From Pseudomonas uvaldensis (GTDB lineage Bacteria > Pseudomonadota > Gammaproteobacteria > Pseudomonadales > Pseudomonadaceae), in the NCBI RefSeq assembly GCF_021271205.1, contig NZ_JAIWKS010000008.1, forward strand, positions 1 through 64,000: DNA of 64,000 nt, written 5' to 3'. The first letter of the stretch is position 1. The number at the start of each line of letters is the position of its first letter. The notes beneath the pieces are model-generated. The model made no database searches, was not told where the DNA came from, and was given only the letters and a program-made list of their open reading frames with translations. Below are positions 8,598 through 16,892 of the stretch, piece by piece. Both the position numbers and the translations under genes were made by a program.

Positions 8598-10070
8598 ATG
8601 GCAATGAGAAAACCGTCACTGAGTGCCGTGGGCATCGCGTTGCTGCTGGGATGCAGTACGCCTTCAAGGCAGTTGCATACGAACGATGCCGATGCACTGG
8701 GAGCGCAAACAGCGATCGATCTGACCACTCGTTATCGTACAAAAGTGATCGCTTGCGACTCCGCTCGGCCAGCTTATTTGTGCTCGGGCATCATGCTCAG
8801 GGGAACGGTTGCATCGGAATCATTCTTCCCTTGGAACCCAAGTCCGCTGTCGGTCAACAGTGGCGGCGTGTCATTCTCGTTTCTTCGAGAGGATGCGAAA
8901 TACATCCGCCTGAGCTATGGCTATGCCAATGGCTTTATGTTCCGGCCTTATCTTGATTCCGTACGGGCAGCCGTCCAGCCAGACGTATTGTGTTCCTTTC
9001 CTGTGGATAGCTGGACGCTGGACAGAGACGAGAAAGGTTGCGGACAGTATCAGGCATTCCCTGGCAGTAGTCGGGAATGCCAATCCCAGGGGATTACCAC
9101 GGCTGCGCAATGGCTGGCGCACTATCAATCTGTGCCGTCGCAACAACGCCCACCGCATCAATGCGGCTTCAATGTTCGCGAGGTGCTTGGTGGTGCTGCG
9201 GCAAGTGCGTTCCACGCCAGCCTCGAAGCACGGGCGCTGGGTTATGACGATACGAGTATTGCGCCTGTCCAGAATGAACTGCGCTTAGCTACTTGGGCCC
9301 AGAATATTGGTGGTGACCTACCTGTCGAAGCCTTTTTTTACACGTCCGGCGGGCTGACCGGCGCACAAACTGACCAGCGAAATTTTTACCTTGAAACCCA
9401 CAAGTGGGTTCCGATTATCGCTTTGACGCTGCCAGCGGCACCGACGGGGAACGCGACGTTTGCCTATCGCAGCACCGATCAGGCTTTTTTCCCGGGGGGA
9501 CCGCTTTCAGTGGGTCAAGCGCCGATGGCGTTGAACGGTTTCAGGATTTTCGCATCGTGGCCGCAGGCGGGGGGCGATGCCAAGGACAACGCGCTGACTC
9601 GCAGGGCTGTGGGAGGGACACCGCCGTACCGGTATGTGTCCAGCAACCCCCAGGTAGCATCGGTCACTCCCGGCGGCAAGGTGACAGGCATAAGGCGAGG
9701 CAACACGGTCGTTACCGTATCTGACTCGAGCACGCCGGCACAGTCATTAACCTACCCCGTGCAGGTGAGCAATACCTGGCTGTTGGGCGTCGTGCAGCCA
9801 GGCACTTTCAGTGGCGTCGCGGACTTTCATCGGTGGCTGAGCGCATCGGGAGGATTCATCATCAATAGCAGCGGGCAGTTTCAGAATCTCGAACACCTGT
9901 ATGCACAGCCTTTTCCCCTTCCCCGTGGCAGATATTGGCTGGGTGAGCACGGTGGTGTTTGCCCGACGGGTTATTACACCTACTACCATGCGGAACAGAC
10001 CAATGGGCTCGCTTGCGCCCTGCCTGGAGAGCCAAGCGTAACCGGCGCGCTGTATGTAATACCTCATTGA
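8598..10070 (+). CDS. Halovibrin-like lipoprotein with Big_2-like domain
   Basis: A 490-residue protein with a short lipoprotein signal (LLLGC, Cys about residue 19). Residues ~30-300 are homologous to the domain in the divergent gene at 6400-7989, sharing GGVSFSFLR, YGYANGFMF, VLCSFPVD, SRECQSQGITTA, HQCGFNVRE and QNELRLATW. This is the halovibrin family (name from memory). After it comes a bacterial Ig-like/Big_2-type segment (SNPQVASVTPGGKVTGIRRG near residue 360) and a ~100-residue end with GRYWLGEHGG and CPTGYYTYY. An alternative start six bases downstream (MRKPSL) is equally plausible. The two copies differ strongly outside the shared domain, so they are old paralogues with different C-terminal parts. 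Confidence 0.7.
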   Translation: MAMRKPSLSAVGIALLLGCSTPSRQLHTNDADALGAQTAIDLTTRYRTKVIACDSARPAYLCSGIMLRGTVASESFFPWNPSPLSVNSGGVSFSFLREDAKYIRLSYGYANGFMFRPYLDSVRAAVQPDVLCSFPVDSWTLDRDEKGCGQYQAFPGSSRECQSQGITTAAQWLAHYQSVPSQQRPPHQCGFNVREVLGGAAASAFHASLEARALGYDDTSIAPVQNELRLATWAQNIGGDLPVEAFFYTSGGLTGAQTDQRNFYLETHKWVPIIALTLPAAPTGNATFAYRSTDQAFFPGGPLSVGQAPMALNGFRIFASWPQAGGDAKDNALTRRAVGGTPPYRYVSSNPQVASVTPGGKVTGIRRGNTVVTVSDSSTPAQSLTYPVQVSNTWLLGVVQPGTFSGVADFHRWLSASGGFIINSSGQFQNLEHLYAQPFPLPRGRYWLGEHGGVCPTGYYTYYHAEQTNGLACALPGEPSVTGALYVIPH

Positions 10071-10095
10071 GCTGCGGTAATGTTTGAATCTCCAG

Positions 10096-10749
10096 CTATT
10101 TCCAATGATGAATCGGCCACCCGGCTTTCTCTGCGTGTTCAAGCAACATGGGGTCCGGGTTCACCACATGCGGATGATCCACCCGCAGCAACAGCGGCAA
10201 ATCATTGCGGGAGTCCGAGTAGAAGCTCGCGCCTTCCAGGTTTTCTTCCTCGGCATCCAGCCAATCCAGCAGGCGCGTGATCTTGCCTTCACGGTAAGTC
10301 AGGGTACCTACGGTCTTACCGCTGTACACGCCGTGGGCCACTTCGAGGTCGATGGCCAGGATCTCGTCGATGCCCAGGCGTTCGGCAATCGGTTTGACCA
10401 AGTGCGTGCCCGAGGCGGAGATCACCAGAATCCGGTCGCCGGCCTTGCGGTGTTCGGCGATGGCCTTGGTGGCGTCGCTGAAAATGATCGGTTCGATGAA
10501 ATCCTCTACCCAGGGCGTCACCAGGTGTTCGATTTCTTCCGGCGTGCGACCGATCATCGGCTCCAGGCTGAAATCCATGTACTCTTCCATGCGCAGCTTG
10601 CCGTGGCTGTAGGCGTCCATCAGCTCGTTGTTGCGGCGCATGAACGACTCGGGATCAACCCATCCCAGGCGACCCATCTGCTCGCTCCAGAGAGTGGCGC
10701 AATCGCCGTGGATCAGGGTTTCGTCCAGATCAAAAATTGCCAGGGCCAT
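10096..10749 (-). CDS. HAD-superfamily phosphatase (phosphoserine phosphatase-like)
   Basis: A 217-residue HAD-IB hydrolase. Motif I is FDLDETL (nucleophile Asp at residues 6-10), motif II is ISASGTH, and motif III is YSDSRNDLPLL. This subclass includes SerB-like phosphatases and enzymes that cleave small phosphomonoesters. It follows the ABC importer at 10796-15496 on the same strand with a 46-base gap and may be cotranscribed. Cytosolic; substrate unknown. A phosphatase beside a possible organophosphate importer is suggestive but not proof of a shared pathway. Confidence 0.85.
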   Translation of the reverse strand: MALAIFDLDETLIHGDCATLWSEQMGRLGWVDPESFMRRNNELMDAYSHGKLRMEEYMDFSLEPMIGRTPEEIEHLVTPWVEDFIEPIIFSDATKAIAEHRKAGDRILVISASGTHLVKPIAERLGIDEILAIDLEVAHGVYSGKTVGTLTYREGKITRLLDWLDAEEENLEGASFYSDSRNDLPLLLRVDHPHVVNPDPMLLEHAEKAGWPIHHWK

Positions 10750-10795
10750 CAGCGCGTTTCCCTTTTCAGTATCAGCTTCAGAATCGACAAAGCCA

Positions 10796-11785
10796 TCAGG
10801 CTACCTCACACAGCGCCGACGGATCGATGGAAAGTGCCAATCGAGCGCCATCAGGGTGCAGGTCGGCGGCGGAGCGGTTGAGCACATCCACCACCAGTTC
10901 TACGCCACGGGCCTCGACCCGGTAGCGGATGACATTGCCCAACAGGCTGTGGCTGCGGATCAGCGCATCGGCCTCGCCGCTGCGGTTCAGCTCGATGGCT
11001 TCCGGACGAATCGCGATGCGGCTGTTCACCGGCCGTTGCAGCAGCCGTGTGGCGCTCTCGGCGTCCAGCAGGTTGTAGTTGCCGATGAATCCGGCGGCAA
11101 ATACATCGACGGGCGCAGTGTAAAGGGTCTCGGCGTCGCCGCTCTGTACGATTTTTCCTTGGTTCATCAGGAAAATCCGGTCAGACATGGTCAGGGCTTC
11201 TTCCTGGTCGTGTGTGACGAAAATCGTGGTCAGGCCCAGTTCGCGCTGGATCTGACGGATCTGTTCGCGCAGGTGTTTACGAATGCGTGCATCCAGTGCC
11301 GACAACGGCTCGTCCAGCAACAACAGGCGCGGCCGGGTTACCAGGGAGCGGGCAAGAGCGACGCGCTGGCATTGCCCGCCGGAGAGTTGATGAGGATAGC
11401 GGGCAGCAAAATCGTGTAGCTCCACCAGCCGCAGAATCTCGGAGACGCGCTGGCGGCTGTCCTCGGCCTGGATCTTCTGCATGCGCAGGCCGAAGGCAAC
11501 GTTCTGTTCGACGGTCATGTTGGGGAACAGGGCGTAGCTCTGGAACACCATGCCAATGCCACGTTTCTGCGGGCTTAGCGGGACGATGTCCTGGCCGTCC
11601 AGCAGGATCTGGCCGGCATCCACCGCCGTCAGGCCGGCGATGCAGCGCAGCAGCGTGGATTTGCCGCAGCCGGAGGGGCCGAGGAGGGTGACGAACTCGC
11701 CCTTGCCGATCTCGCAGTTGATATCGCTGAACACCGGCGTGCCGGCGTAGGTCTTTTGCAGGTGGTGGACGCTGACATAGCTCAT
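10796..11785 (-). CDS. ABC importer ATP-binding subunit
   Basis: A 329-residue ATPase with Walker A GPSGCGKST, signature LSGGQCQRVALA, Walker B LLLLDEPLSALD and switch HDQEEA, plus a ~100-residue C-terminal TOBE-like regulatory domain (LLDAESATRLLQ to end). This is the spermidine/Fe/phosphonate (PotA/FbpC/PhnT) type. Its ATG overlaps the stop of the upstream permease gene by four bases (ATGA), so the two are translationally coupled. It energises import of the ligand captured by the binding protein at 14429-15496. Confidence 0.93.
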   Translation of the reverse strand: MSYVSVHHLQKTYAGTPVFSDINCEIGKGEFVTLLGPSGCGKSTLLRCIAGLTAVDAGQILLDGQDIVPLSPQKRGIGMVFQSYALFPNMTVEQNVAFGLRMQKIQAEDSRQRVSEILRLVELHDFAARYPHQLSGGQCQRVALARSLVTRPRLLLLDEPLSALDARIRKHLREQIRQIQRELGLTTIFVTHDQEEALTMSDRIFLMNQGKIVQSGDAETLYTAPVDVFAAGFIGNYNLLDAESATRLLQRPVNSRIAIRPEAIELNRSGEADALIRSHSLLGNVIRYRVEARGVELVVDVLNRSAADLHPDGARLALSIDPSALCEVA

Positions 11786-12582
11786 TGGCTTTTGTCCTTG
11801 TTCAAGATGTTGGCCGCCCAGGTCAGGACCAGTACGAAGAAGAAATAGGAAATCACCAGTGCGCTGGTGAAATGGCCACTGCTGTTGCGCATGTTGTTCA
11901 GGTACACCTGCAGGGTTTCATAGCGGGTGCCCACCAGAATGTTGGCGAACACGAACTCGCCGAACAGGAACGAGAACGACAGCAGCAGCGCCACCATCAG
12001 GCCCTTGCGCAGGTTTGGCAGCACCACCAGCAAGGCTGCCTGGAACGTACTGGCGCCGAGCAGTTGGGCGGCGTCCATCAGGTCACGCAGGTTGATGGCT
12101 TGCAGGTTGTTGGTGATCGCCCGATACATGAACGGCAGGGCGACGGTGAAATAACAGCCGATCAGAATCCACGGCGTACCCACCATCGCCAGCGGTCCGG
12201 AGCCGTAGAGTTGCAGCAATCCCACCGATGACACCACCGGTGGCACGGCGAAGGGCAGCAGGATCAGGATGTTCATCAGCGCGTCGAGTTTCGGGAAGTG
12301 GTAGTGCACCACGAACAGCAGCGGCAGGATCAGCACCACCGAGAGCACCAGCGCCCCGACGCACACCACCAGTGATTGGCCGAAGGCCGCCAAGAAACGC
12401 GGATCGCTCCACAGCTGCACATACCATTTGAAGGTAAAGCCGCCAGGCAGCACGGTGGCCGACCAACTGCTGGCGATGGAGTAGATCAGGGTACCGGCCA
12501 AGGGCAGCAGCAGGACGGCAAACAGCAGGTACACCACCGTCCGATGATAGAGCCCGACGGGTCCCGATTCAGCGCGCGACAT
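11782..12582 (-). CDS. ABC importer permease 2
   Basis: A 266-residue inner-membrane permease of the PotC/PhnV type with about six hydrophobic segments and the EAA-loop region near DLMDAAQLLGAST (ATPase docking). Its start overlaps the end of the other permease gene by 14 bases, and its stop overlaps the ATPase start, so permease 1, permease 2 and ATPase form one tight unit. The substrate cannot be told from the permease alone. Confidence 0.92.
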   Translation of the reverse strand: MSRAESGPVGLYHRTVVYLLFAVLLLPLAGTLIYSIASSWSATVLPGGFTFKWYVQLWSDPRFLAAFGQSLVVCVGALVLSVVLILPLLFVVHYHFPKLDALMNILILLPFAVPPVVSSVGLLQLYGSGPLAMVGTPWILIGCYFTVALPFMYRAITNNLQAINLRDLMDAAQLLGASTFQAALLVVLPNLRKGLMVALLLSFSFLFGEFVFANILVGTRYETLQVYLNNMRNSSGHFTSALVISYFFFVLVLTWAANILNKDKSQ

Positions 12583-13414
12583 GGTAGCTCCTCTTGAGCA
12601 GCAACTGATGGATGACGGTCACCAGGGTCATCAGCGCCACCAGGACTACGGCCAGGGCGCTGGCCATGTTCGGGTCGAGGGAAATGTCCCCGGAAACCAT
12701 GGCGGCGATGCGAATCGGCAGGACGTTGAAGTTGCCGGTGGTCAGCGCATAGACCGTGGCGTAGGCGCCGAGGGCGTTGGCCAGCAGGATCACGAAGGTG
12801 CCCAACAGCGCCGGGGTCAGCACCGGCAGGCCGATGTGCCGCCAGAACTGCCAGCCGCTGGCTCCCAGCAGTGCAGCCGATTCGCGCCAGTCTTCACGCA
12901 GCGCATCGAAGGCCGGATAGAGCAACAGCACGCCCAGGGGAATCTGGAAGTAGGTGTAGAGAATGATCAAACCGGTTTTCGAATACAGGTTGAAGTCCTC
13001 GATGATCCCGGCCTGTTTGAGCATGAGGGTGATGCTGCCGTTGAACCCCAGCAGAATGATGAAGGCGAAGGCCAGGGGCACGCCGGCGAAATTGCTGGTC
13101 ATGTTGGCGAAGGCATTGACGAAGTTGCGCAGCCGCGAATCGACCCGACGCAATGAGTAGCTGCCCAGCACGGCGATGACGATGCCGAATACGCTGGACC
13201 AGAAGCTGATCTCCAGGCTGTGCTGGATCGCTTGGCGGTAGAACTTCGAGTTGATGATCTTGCTGAAATTGGCCAGGCCCCACCCGAATTCTTCCGACTC
13301 CAGGCTGTTGATCAACACCCAGAGCAGCGGTGCGATCTGGAACACGATAAAGAAAATCGCGAAGGGCACCAGGCACAACGCTGCCAGCCATTTGCCGCGC
13401 TTCATGGCATTCAC
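12569..13414 (-). CDS. ABC importer permease 1
   Basis: A 281-residue PotB/PhnU-type permease with six predicted membrane segments and the EAA-like SAALLGASGWQFW loop. Two starts are possible: GTG at 13414, which overlaps the TGA of the preceding gene (GTGA) and has AGGAG eight bases upstream, and ATG at 13405 with no good ribosome site. The GTG is preferred. It pairs with permease 2 to form the channel of the importer. Confidence 0.9.
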   Translation of the reverse strand: MNAMKRGKWLAALCLVPFAIFFIVFQIAPLLWVLINSLESEEFGWGLANFSKIINSKFYRQAIQHSLEISFWSSVFGIVIAVLGSYSLRRVDSRLRNFVNAFANMTSNFAGVPLAFAFIILLGFNGSITLMLKQAGIIEDFNLYSKTGLIILYTYFQIPLGVLLLYPAFDALREDWRESAALLGASGWQFWRHIGLPVLTPALLGTFVILLANALGAYATVYALTTGNFNVLPIRIAAMVSGDISLDPNMASALAVVLVALMTLVTVIHQLLLKRSYHVAR

Positions 13415-14217
13415 TTGAGCAACTCCTGGCAATACGGTTTGTCGTGGTCGACGCCCAGCAACTGGCAAATGGTGCCGCACAGTTCGATCTGTCGAGGGGT
13501 CGCGCCCGGGTCGAGGCTGAAGCCGTCGCCCAGGACAAACAACGGTACTTCCCGTTCTTCGGTCAGCAAGCCGTTGTGGGAGCGATCGTTGTTCATACCG
13601 TGGTCGGCGGTCACCAGTACCTGATAGCCGGCGTCGAGCCAGGCTTGCAGGTAAACCGCCAGGTTGATGTCGGCCGAGCGGGCGCTGTTGCGGTACTGCG
13701 GGGTGTCGAGGCCGTGTTGGTGGCCGGCATCGTCAATGTTCATCGGATGCACCAGCAGGAAGTTGGGCGTGTAGCGCTGGCGCAGATGTTCGGCATCGGC
13801 GAACAGGTGGGAATCGGGATAATGGTCGTTCCAGTAAAAATGCCCGTACTGGATCGGCAGGTCGGGATTGTCGGTATGCCGGTCGCGAGCCGATATGAAC
13901 GGCGAGGCGTTATACAGTTCACTGATCCAGTGGTAGGCCGCCGCTGCCGTGCTCAGCCCGGCGTCGGTGGCGTAGTGGAAAATGCTGCGCTGGTTCGACA
14001 GGCGCGAGACGTTGTTGTGCACGATCCCGCTGTCGATGGGCCCGACGCCGGTAAGGATGCATTCGTAGAGAGGGCGGGACAGGGCGGGCAGTTCACATTC
14101 CAGTTTGTAGAGCGCCGCGCGTCCTGCGCCGACATATGCCTGCAGATGCCCCATGGCATGCCGTGCGACTTCGTAATTGAGGCCGTCGAGCACTACCAGG
14201 ATGACATTGTGCTTCAT
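13411..14217 (-). CDS. Alkaline-phosphatase-superfamily phosphodiesterase/phosphonatase-like protein
   Basis: A 268-residue protein starting MKHNVILVVLDGLNYEV. The early VVLDGLN supplies the first metal Asp, and TADHGMNND supplies a second metal cluster typical of nucleotide pyrophosphatase/phosphodiesterase and phosphonoacetate hydrolase relatives; HPMNIDDAGH (Asp, His) adds the third. There is no signal peptide, so it acts in the cytosol on something imported. It lies between the binding protein and permease genes and its stop overlaps permease 1. The presence of a phospho-ester or C-P hydrolase within the operon suggests the importer's ligand is an organophosphate or phosphonate (inference). 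Confidence 0.85.
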   Translation of the reverse strand: MKHNVILVVLDGLNYEVARHAMGHLQAYVGAGRAALYKLECELPALSRPLYECILTGVGPIDSGIVHNNVSRLSNQRSIFHYATDAGLSTAAAAYHWISELYNASPFISARDRHTDNPDLPIQYGHFYWNDHYPDSHLFADAEHLRQRYTPNFLLVHPMNIDDAGHQHGLDTPQYRNSARSADINLAVYLQAWLDAGYQVLVTADHGMNNDRSHNGLLTEEREVPLFVLGDGFSLDPGATPRQIELCGTICQLLGVDHDKPYCQELLK

Positions 14218-14270
14218 GGGGACCGGGACTCCGGACAGATACCAGTAAACCCGGATAGACACCGCTCCAG

Positions 14271-14391
14271 TGTGGGAGCGGGCTTTTGTGGGAGCCGAGC
14301 TTGCTCGCGATGAAGGCGACGCGGTTCAACAGCAAGACCGTGTCATGGTTCATCGCGAGCAAGCTCGGCTCCCACAGGGCCCGCTCCCACA
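14271..14391. repeat. Nested REP palindromes (REPIN-like)
   Basis: Outer arms TGTGGGAGCGGGC (14271-14283) and its inverse (14379-14391) enclose a second, 28-base perfect inverted pair (14287-14314 and 14349-14376) containing GAGCTTGCTCGCGAT. It lies between the binding-protein gene and the phosphodiesterase gene of one operon, so it may lower expression of distal genes or stabilise the upstream mRNA, as REPs do. Confidence 0.85.
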
Positions 14392-14428
14392 GGGATCTGC
14401 TGTGCACGTCCGAGCGGGAGCTACCGCC

Positions 14429-15496
14429 TCACTTCATCTCGATGATCACGGTTTCCTGCCAATCCTGCGGCAGCTTCTTGGACGTCTTCTCCCACGCATC
14501 GGCGTCCTTGATCGGCGTCACACCCTTGTACTGCTCGTTGGGCAGCAGCTTGGCCTTCACCTCTTCAGGCAGCTTCAAGTGTTCGGCACGGATCGGACGT
14601 GCGTTGCCCTTGGCCAGGTTGATCTGGCCGGCGTCGCTGAAGATGTACTCACGGGTCAGCTTGGCGGCGTTCGGGTGCTTGGCGTATTTGTTGATGATGG
14701 TGGTGTAGCCGGAAATGACCGAGCCATCGGACGGAATCAGCACGACGTAGTCATCCGGGTCGGCCATCTTGGCCTTGTAGCTCAGGCCGTTGAAATCCCA
14801 GACCACGCCCACTTCGACTTCACCCTTTTCCATGGTGGCGATGGTCGGGTTGGCCATGGACAGGCGTCCTTGTTTGGCGAGTTCGGCGAACATCAGCAAG
14901 GCCGGTTGCAGGTTCTTTTCGTCGCCGCCGTTCGCCAGGGCGGCTGCCAGCACGCCGTTGGCGGCCTGGGCCGCGGTGCTCACGTCACCGATGGAAACCT
15001 TGTATTTGCCGCCTTTCAGGTCGGCCCATTTGGTAGGCACTTCGGAACCGTGCAGCAGCTTCTTGTTGACGATGAAGGCAATGGTGCCGGTGTAGGCCAG
15101 GGCCCAGTTACCGTCCTTGTCCTTGGCCCAGTCCGGAACCTGTTCCCAGGTGCTTGGTTTGTAAGGCTGGACCACGCCCTGCTTGACCGCAATCGGGCCG
15201 AAGGCCGCGCCCACGTCACCGATATCGGCGCTGGCGTTGTCTTTCTCGGCGGCAAACTTGGCGATCTCCTGGGCCGAGCTCATGTCGGTGTCGATATGCT
15301 TCAGGCCGTAGAGCTTGGCCAGGTCATCCCAGGTGCCTTTCCAGTTCGCCCAGTCGTCGGGCATGCCGACGCTGTTCACGGCGCCTTCCGCTTTCGCAGC
15401 GGCTTCCAGATCCTTCAGATTGGTCTCAGCGGCCATGGCGGTGGTGCACATGGCGATGGTCGAGCCTAACAGTGATGCCAGGAAAAGCTGTTTCAT
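14429..15496 (-). CDS. ABC importer periplasmic substrate-binding protein
   Basis: A 355-residue binding protein with a signal peptide (MKQLFLASLLGSTIAM...AMAAE, cleavage near residue 23). The fold is the PotD/Fbp/PhnS type, with WADLKGGKYKVSIG and EVGVVWDFNG segments. The ATG at 15496 has AGGAG six bases upstream. It is first in the operon, ahead of the phosphodiesterase, two permeases and ATPase, and faces a GntR/UTRA regulator across 350 bases. The ligand is unknown; 2-aminoethylphosphonate, another phosphonate, or a glycerophosphodiester-like compound would fit the neighbours. Confidence 0.88.
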   Translation of the reverse strand: MKQLFLASLLGSTIAMCTTAMAAETNLKDLEAAAKAEGAVNSVGMPDDWANWKGTWDDLAKLYGLKHIDTDMSSAQEIAKFAAEKDNASADIGDVGAAFGPIAVKQGVVQPYKPSTWEQVPDWAKDKDGNWALAYTGTIAFIVNKKLLHGSEVPTKWADLKGGKYKVSIGDVSTAAQAANGVLAAALANGGDEKNLQPALLMFAELAKQGRLSMANPTIATMEKGEVEVGVVWDFNGLSYKAKMADPDDYVVLIPSDGSVISGYTTIINKYAKHPNAAKLTREYIFSDAGQINLAKGNARPIRAEHLKLPEEVKAKLLPNEQYKGVTPIKDADAWEKTSKKLPQDWQETVIIEMK

Positions 15497-15848
15497 CCGT
15501 AGCTCCTATGGGCGTTTTCAACGCTGCGATTGCGGTTGTGTTGGTCTAGGTCAGCAATACCTGAGCCAATTTAAGCGGCCCCTGTGACAATTTGATGTCG
15601 ATGCGGGAGGGGAGCACTTCTGCCAGGCTCGTGCAGGATGACTGCGAGTTAAGCGTAGACCATGGTTAAACGGCTGATCTGAAAGGGCTTGGCTATGATT
15701 TTGCAGGAAGTGTCGAATGACCGCCCGGCAAGTCTGTCATCTGCCGGTCATGTGCAATGCCTAGGCTTGCAAAGATGAAAAGAGGGGTCGCTGGGGTCAC
15801 GATCCTGCCCGAAAACAGTGCTGGTCTAGTCCAGATAGGTAACGTTTG
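15497..15848. promoter_or_regulatory. Divergent control region with two HutC-type operator candidates
   Basis: No gene is seen in these 352 bases. Two sites share TGGTCTAG: TGGTCTAGGTCA at 15542-15553 (45 bases before the binding-protein start) and TGGTCTAGTCCA at 15822-15833 (15 bases before the regulator start). Both are near-palindromes of the form TGGTCTAGACCA, with two and one mismatches, the shape known for HutC-subfamily GntR operators. This suggests the adjacent regulator represses both the importer operon and itself. Confidence 0.6.
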
Positions 15849-16580
15849 ATGCGCATCGATGCAACCAAGGCGGTGACAACCATCGGGCAGGTCCTGCAAG
15901 AGCAGCTTGAGCACGGATTGCTGGCCCCCGGCAGCAAATTACCGGCCGAGCGCAAGCTCAGTGAGTTGTTCGGGACAACGCGCATCACCGTGCGTGAGGC
16001 TTTGTTGCAGCTCGAAGCCCAAGGGCAGATCTACCGCGAGGAACGTCGTGGCTGGTTCGTCTCGCCGCCACGCCTGGCCTATAACCTGATGCAGCGCAGC
16101 CATTTCCACGCCATGGTGGCCGCCCAAGGGCGAGTGCCTTCTACCCAGGTAATTTCGGCGCGCCTGCAACCGGCGTCGGCGGCGGTGTGTGCCTGGTTGC
16201 AGTTGCCGGCGTTGTCGAGCGTGATCCAGATCTGCCGCGTGCGGCGTATCGATGAGCGCCTGGTGCTCTATGTCGAGCATTACCTGAACCCGCAGTACTT
16301 TCCCGACATCCTGGAGTTCGACCTTAACCAGTCCATGACGGAGTTGTACGCCCGTCATTACGACCTGCATTACGGCCGGGTGAAATTTGAAATCGTCCCC
16401 ACATCCTTGCAGCCGGAAGCAGCGGCGGCGCTGAAAGTGTCGGTCGGTAGCCCCGGCTTGCGAATCGCACGGGTCAACTACGATCAGCACCAACGACTGA
16501 TCGACTGCGACCTGGAGTTCTGGCGACACGATGCGATCCATGTCGGGGTCGATGTGCCGGAGCAGCCACTCATGGCCTGA
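15849..16580 (+). CDS. GntR-family regulator, HutC/UTRA subfamily
   Basis: A 243-residue regulator with an N-terminal winged helix (LPAERKLSELFGTTRITVREAL, residues ~36-57) and a C-terminal UTRA ligand-binding domain (ending in LEFWRHDAIHV). It starts at ATG 15849; the preceding TTG is not needed. Divergent from the ABC operon, it resembles regulators of phosphonate uptake (PhnR/PhnF type) by domain make-up and position. The effector would be the imported compound or its product. Confidence 0.88.
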   Translation: MRIDATKAVTTIGQVLQEQLEHGLLAPGSKLPAERKLSELFGTTRITVREALLQLEAQGQIYREERRGWFVSPPRLAYNLMQRSHFHAMVAAQGRVPSTQVISARLQPASAAVCAWLQLPALSSVIQICRVRRIDERLVLYVEHYLNPQYFPDILEFDLNQSMTELYARHYDLHYGRVKFEIVPTSLQPEAAAALKVSVGSPGLRIARVNYDQHQRLIDCDLEFWRHDAIHVGVDVPEQPLMA

Positions 16581-16586
16581 CGAGCG

Positions 16587-16769
16587 TTACAGCGACTCGT
16601 TGAGTTTGGAGAGAATCCGGAACAACACCGTGGCGAGGATCAGCAGCATGCCGATCCACATGGCAAAGACCCCGACATTCTTGTCTCGGAAGTTGAAGCC
16701 TATGCCCAACAGGATCATGCCGGCGAGGATGGGCACCAGCATGGCATTGAGCGAAGACATGGAAATCAT
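16587..16769 (-). CDS. Small two-helix inner-membrane protein
   Basis: A 60-residue protein with two hydrophobic stretches (NAMLVPILAGMILLGIGF and VGVFAMWIGMLLILATVLF) joined by a short charged loop FRDKN. A start at 16769 (AAGG nine bases upstream) or at the third methionine (16760) are both possible. It lies between the GntR regulator and apeB. From memory a small membrane protein also occupies this slot in P. aeruginosa. Function unknown. Confidence 0.7.
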   Translation of the reverse strand: MISMSSLNAMLVPILAGMILLGIGFNFRDKNVGVFAMWIGMLLILATVLFRILSKLNESL

Positions 16770-16892
16770 GGCGACAGCCTTATCCAGGGAGGAATAAGGT
16801 CAGTTTAGTTGGGGTTTGCTCAGGGTGGGGTGATGTACATCAACCCACCCTGATCGTGCAGGCAAGCTCCCTTGCCACAGGGGCAGTTGTTT

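Noticed and set aside
14271-14391. CRISPR-like array in the TGTGGGAGC repeats
   Set aside because: Copies are inverted palindromic pairs without regular spacers, and no cas genes are present; they are REP elements.
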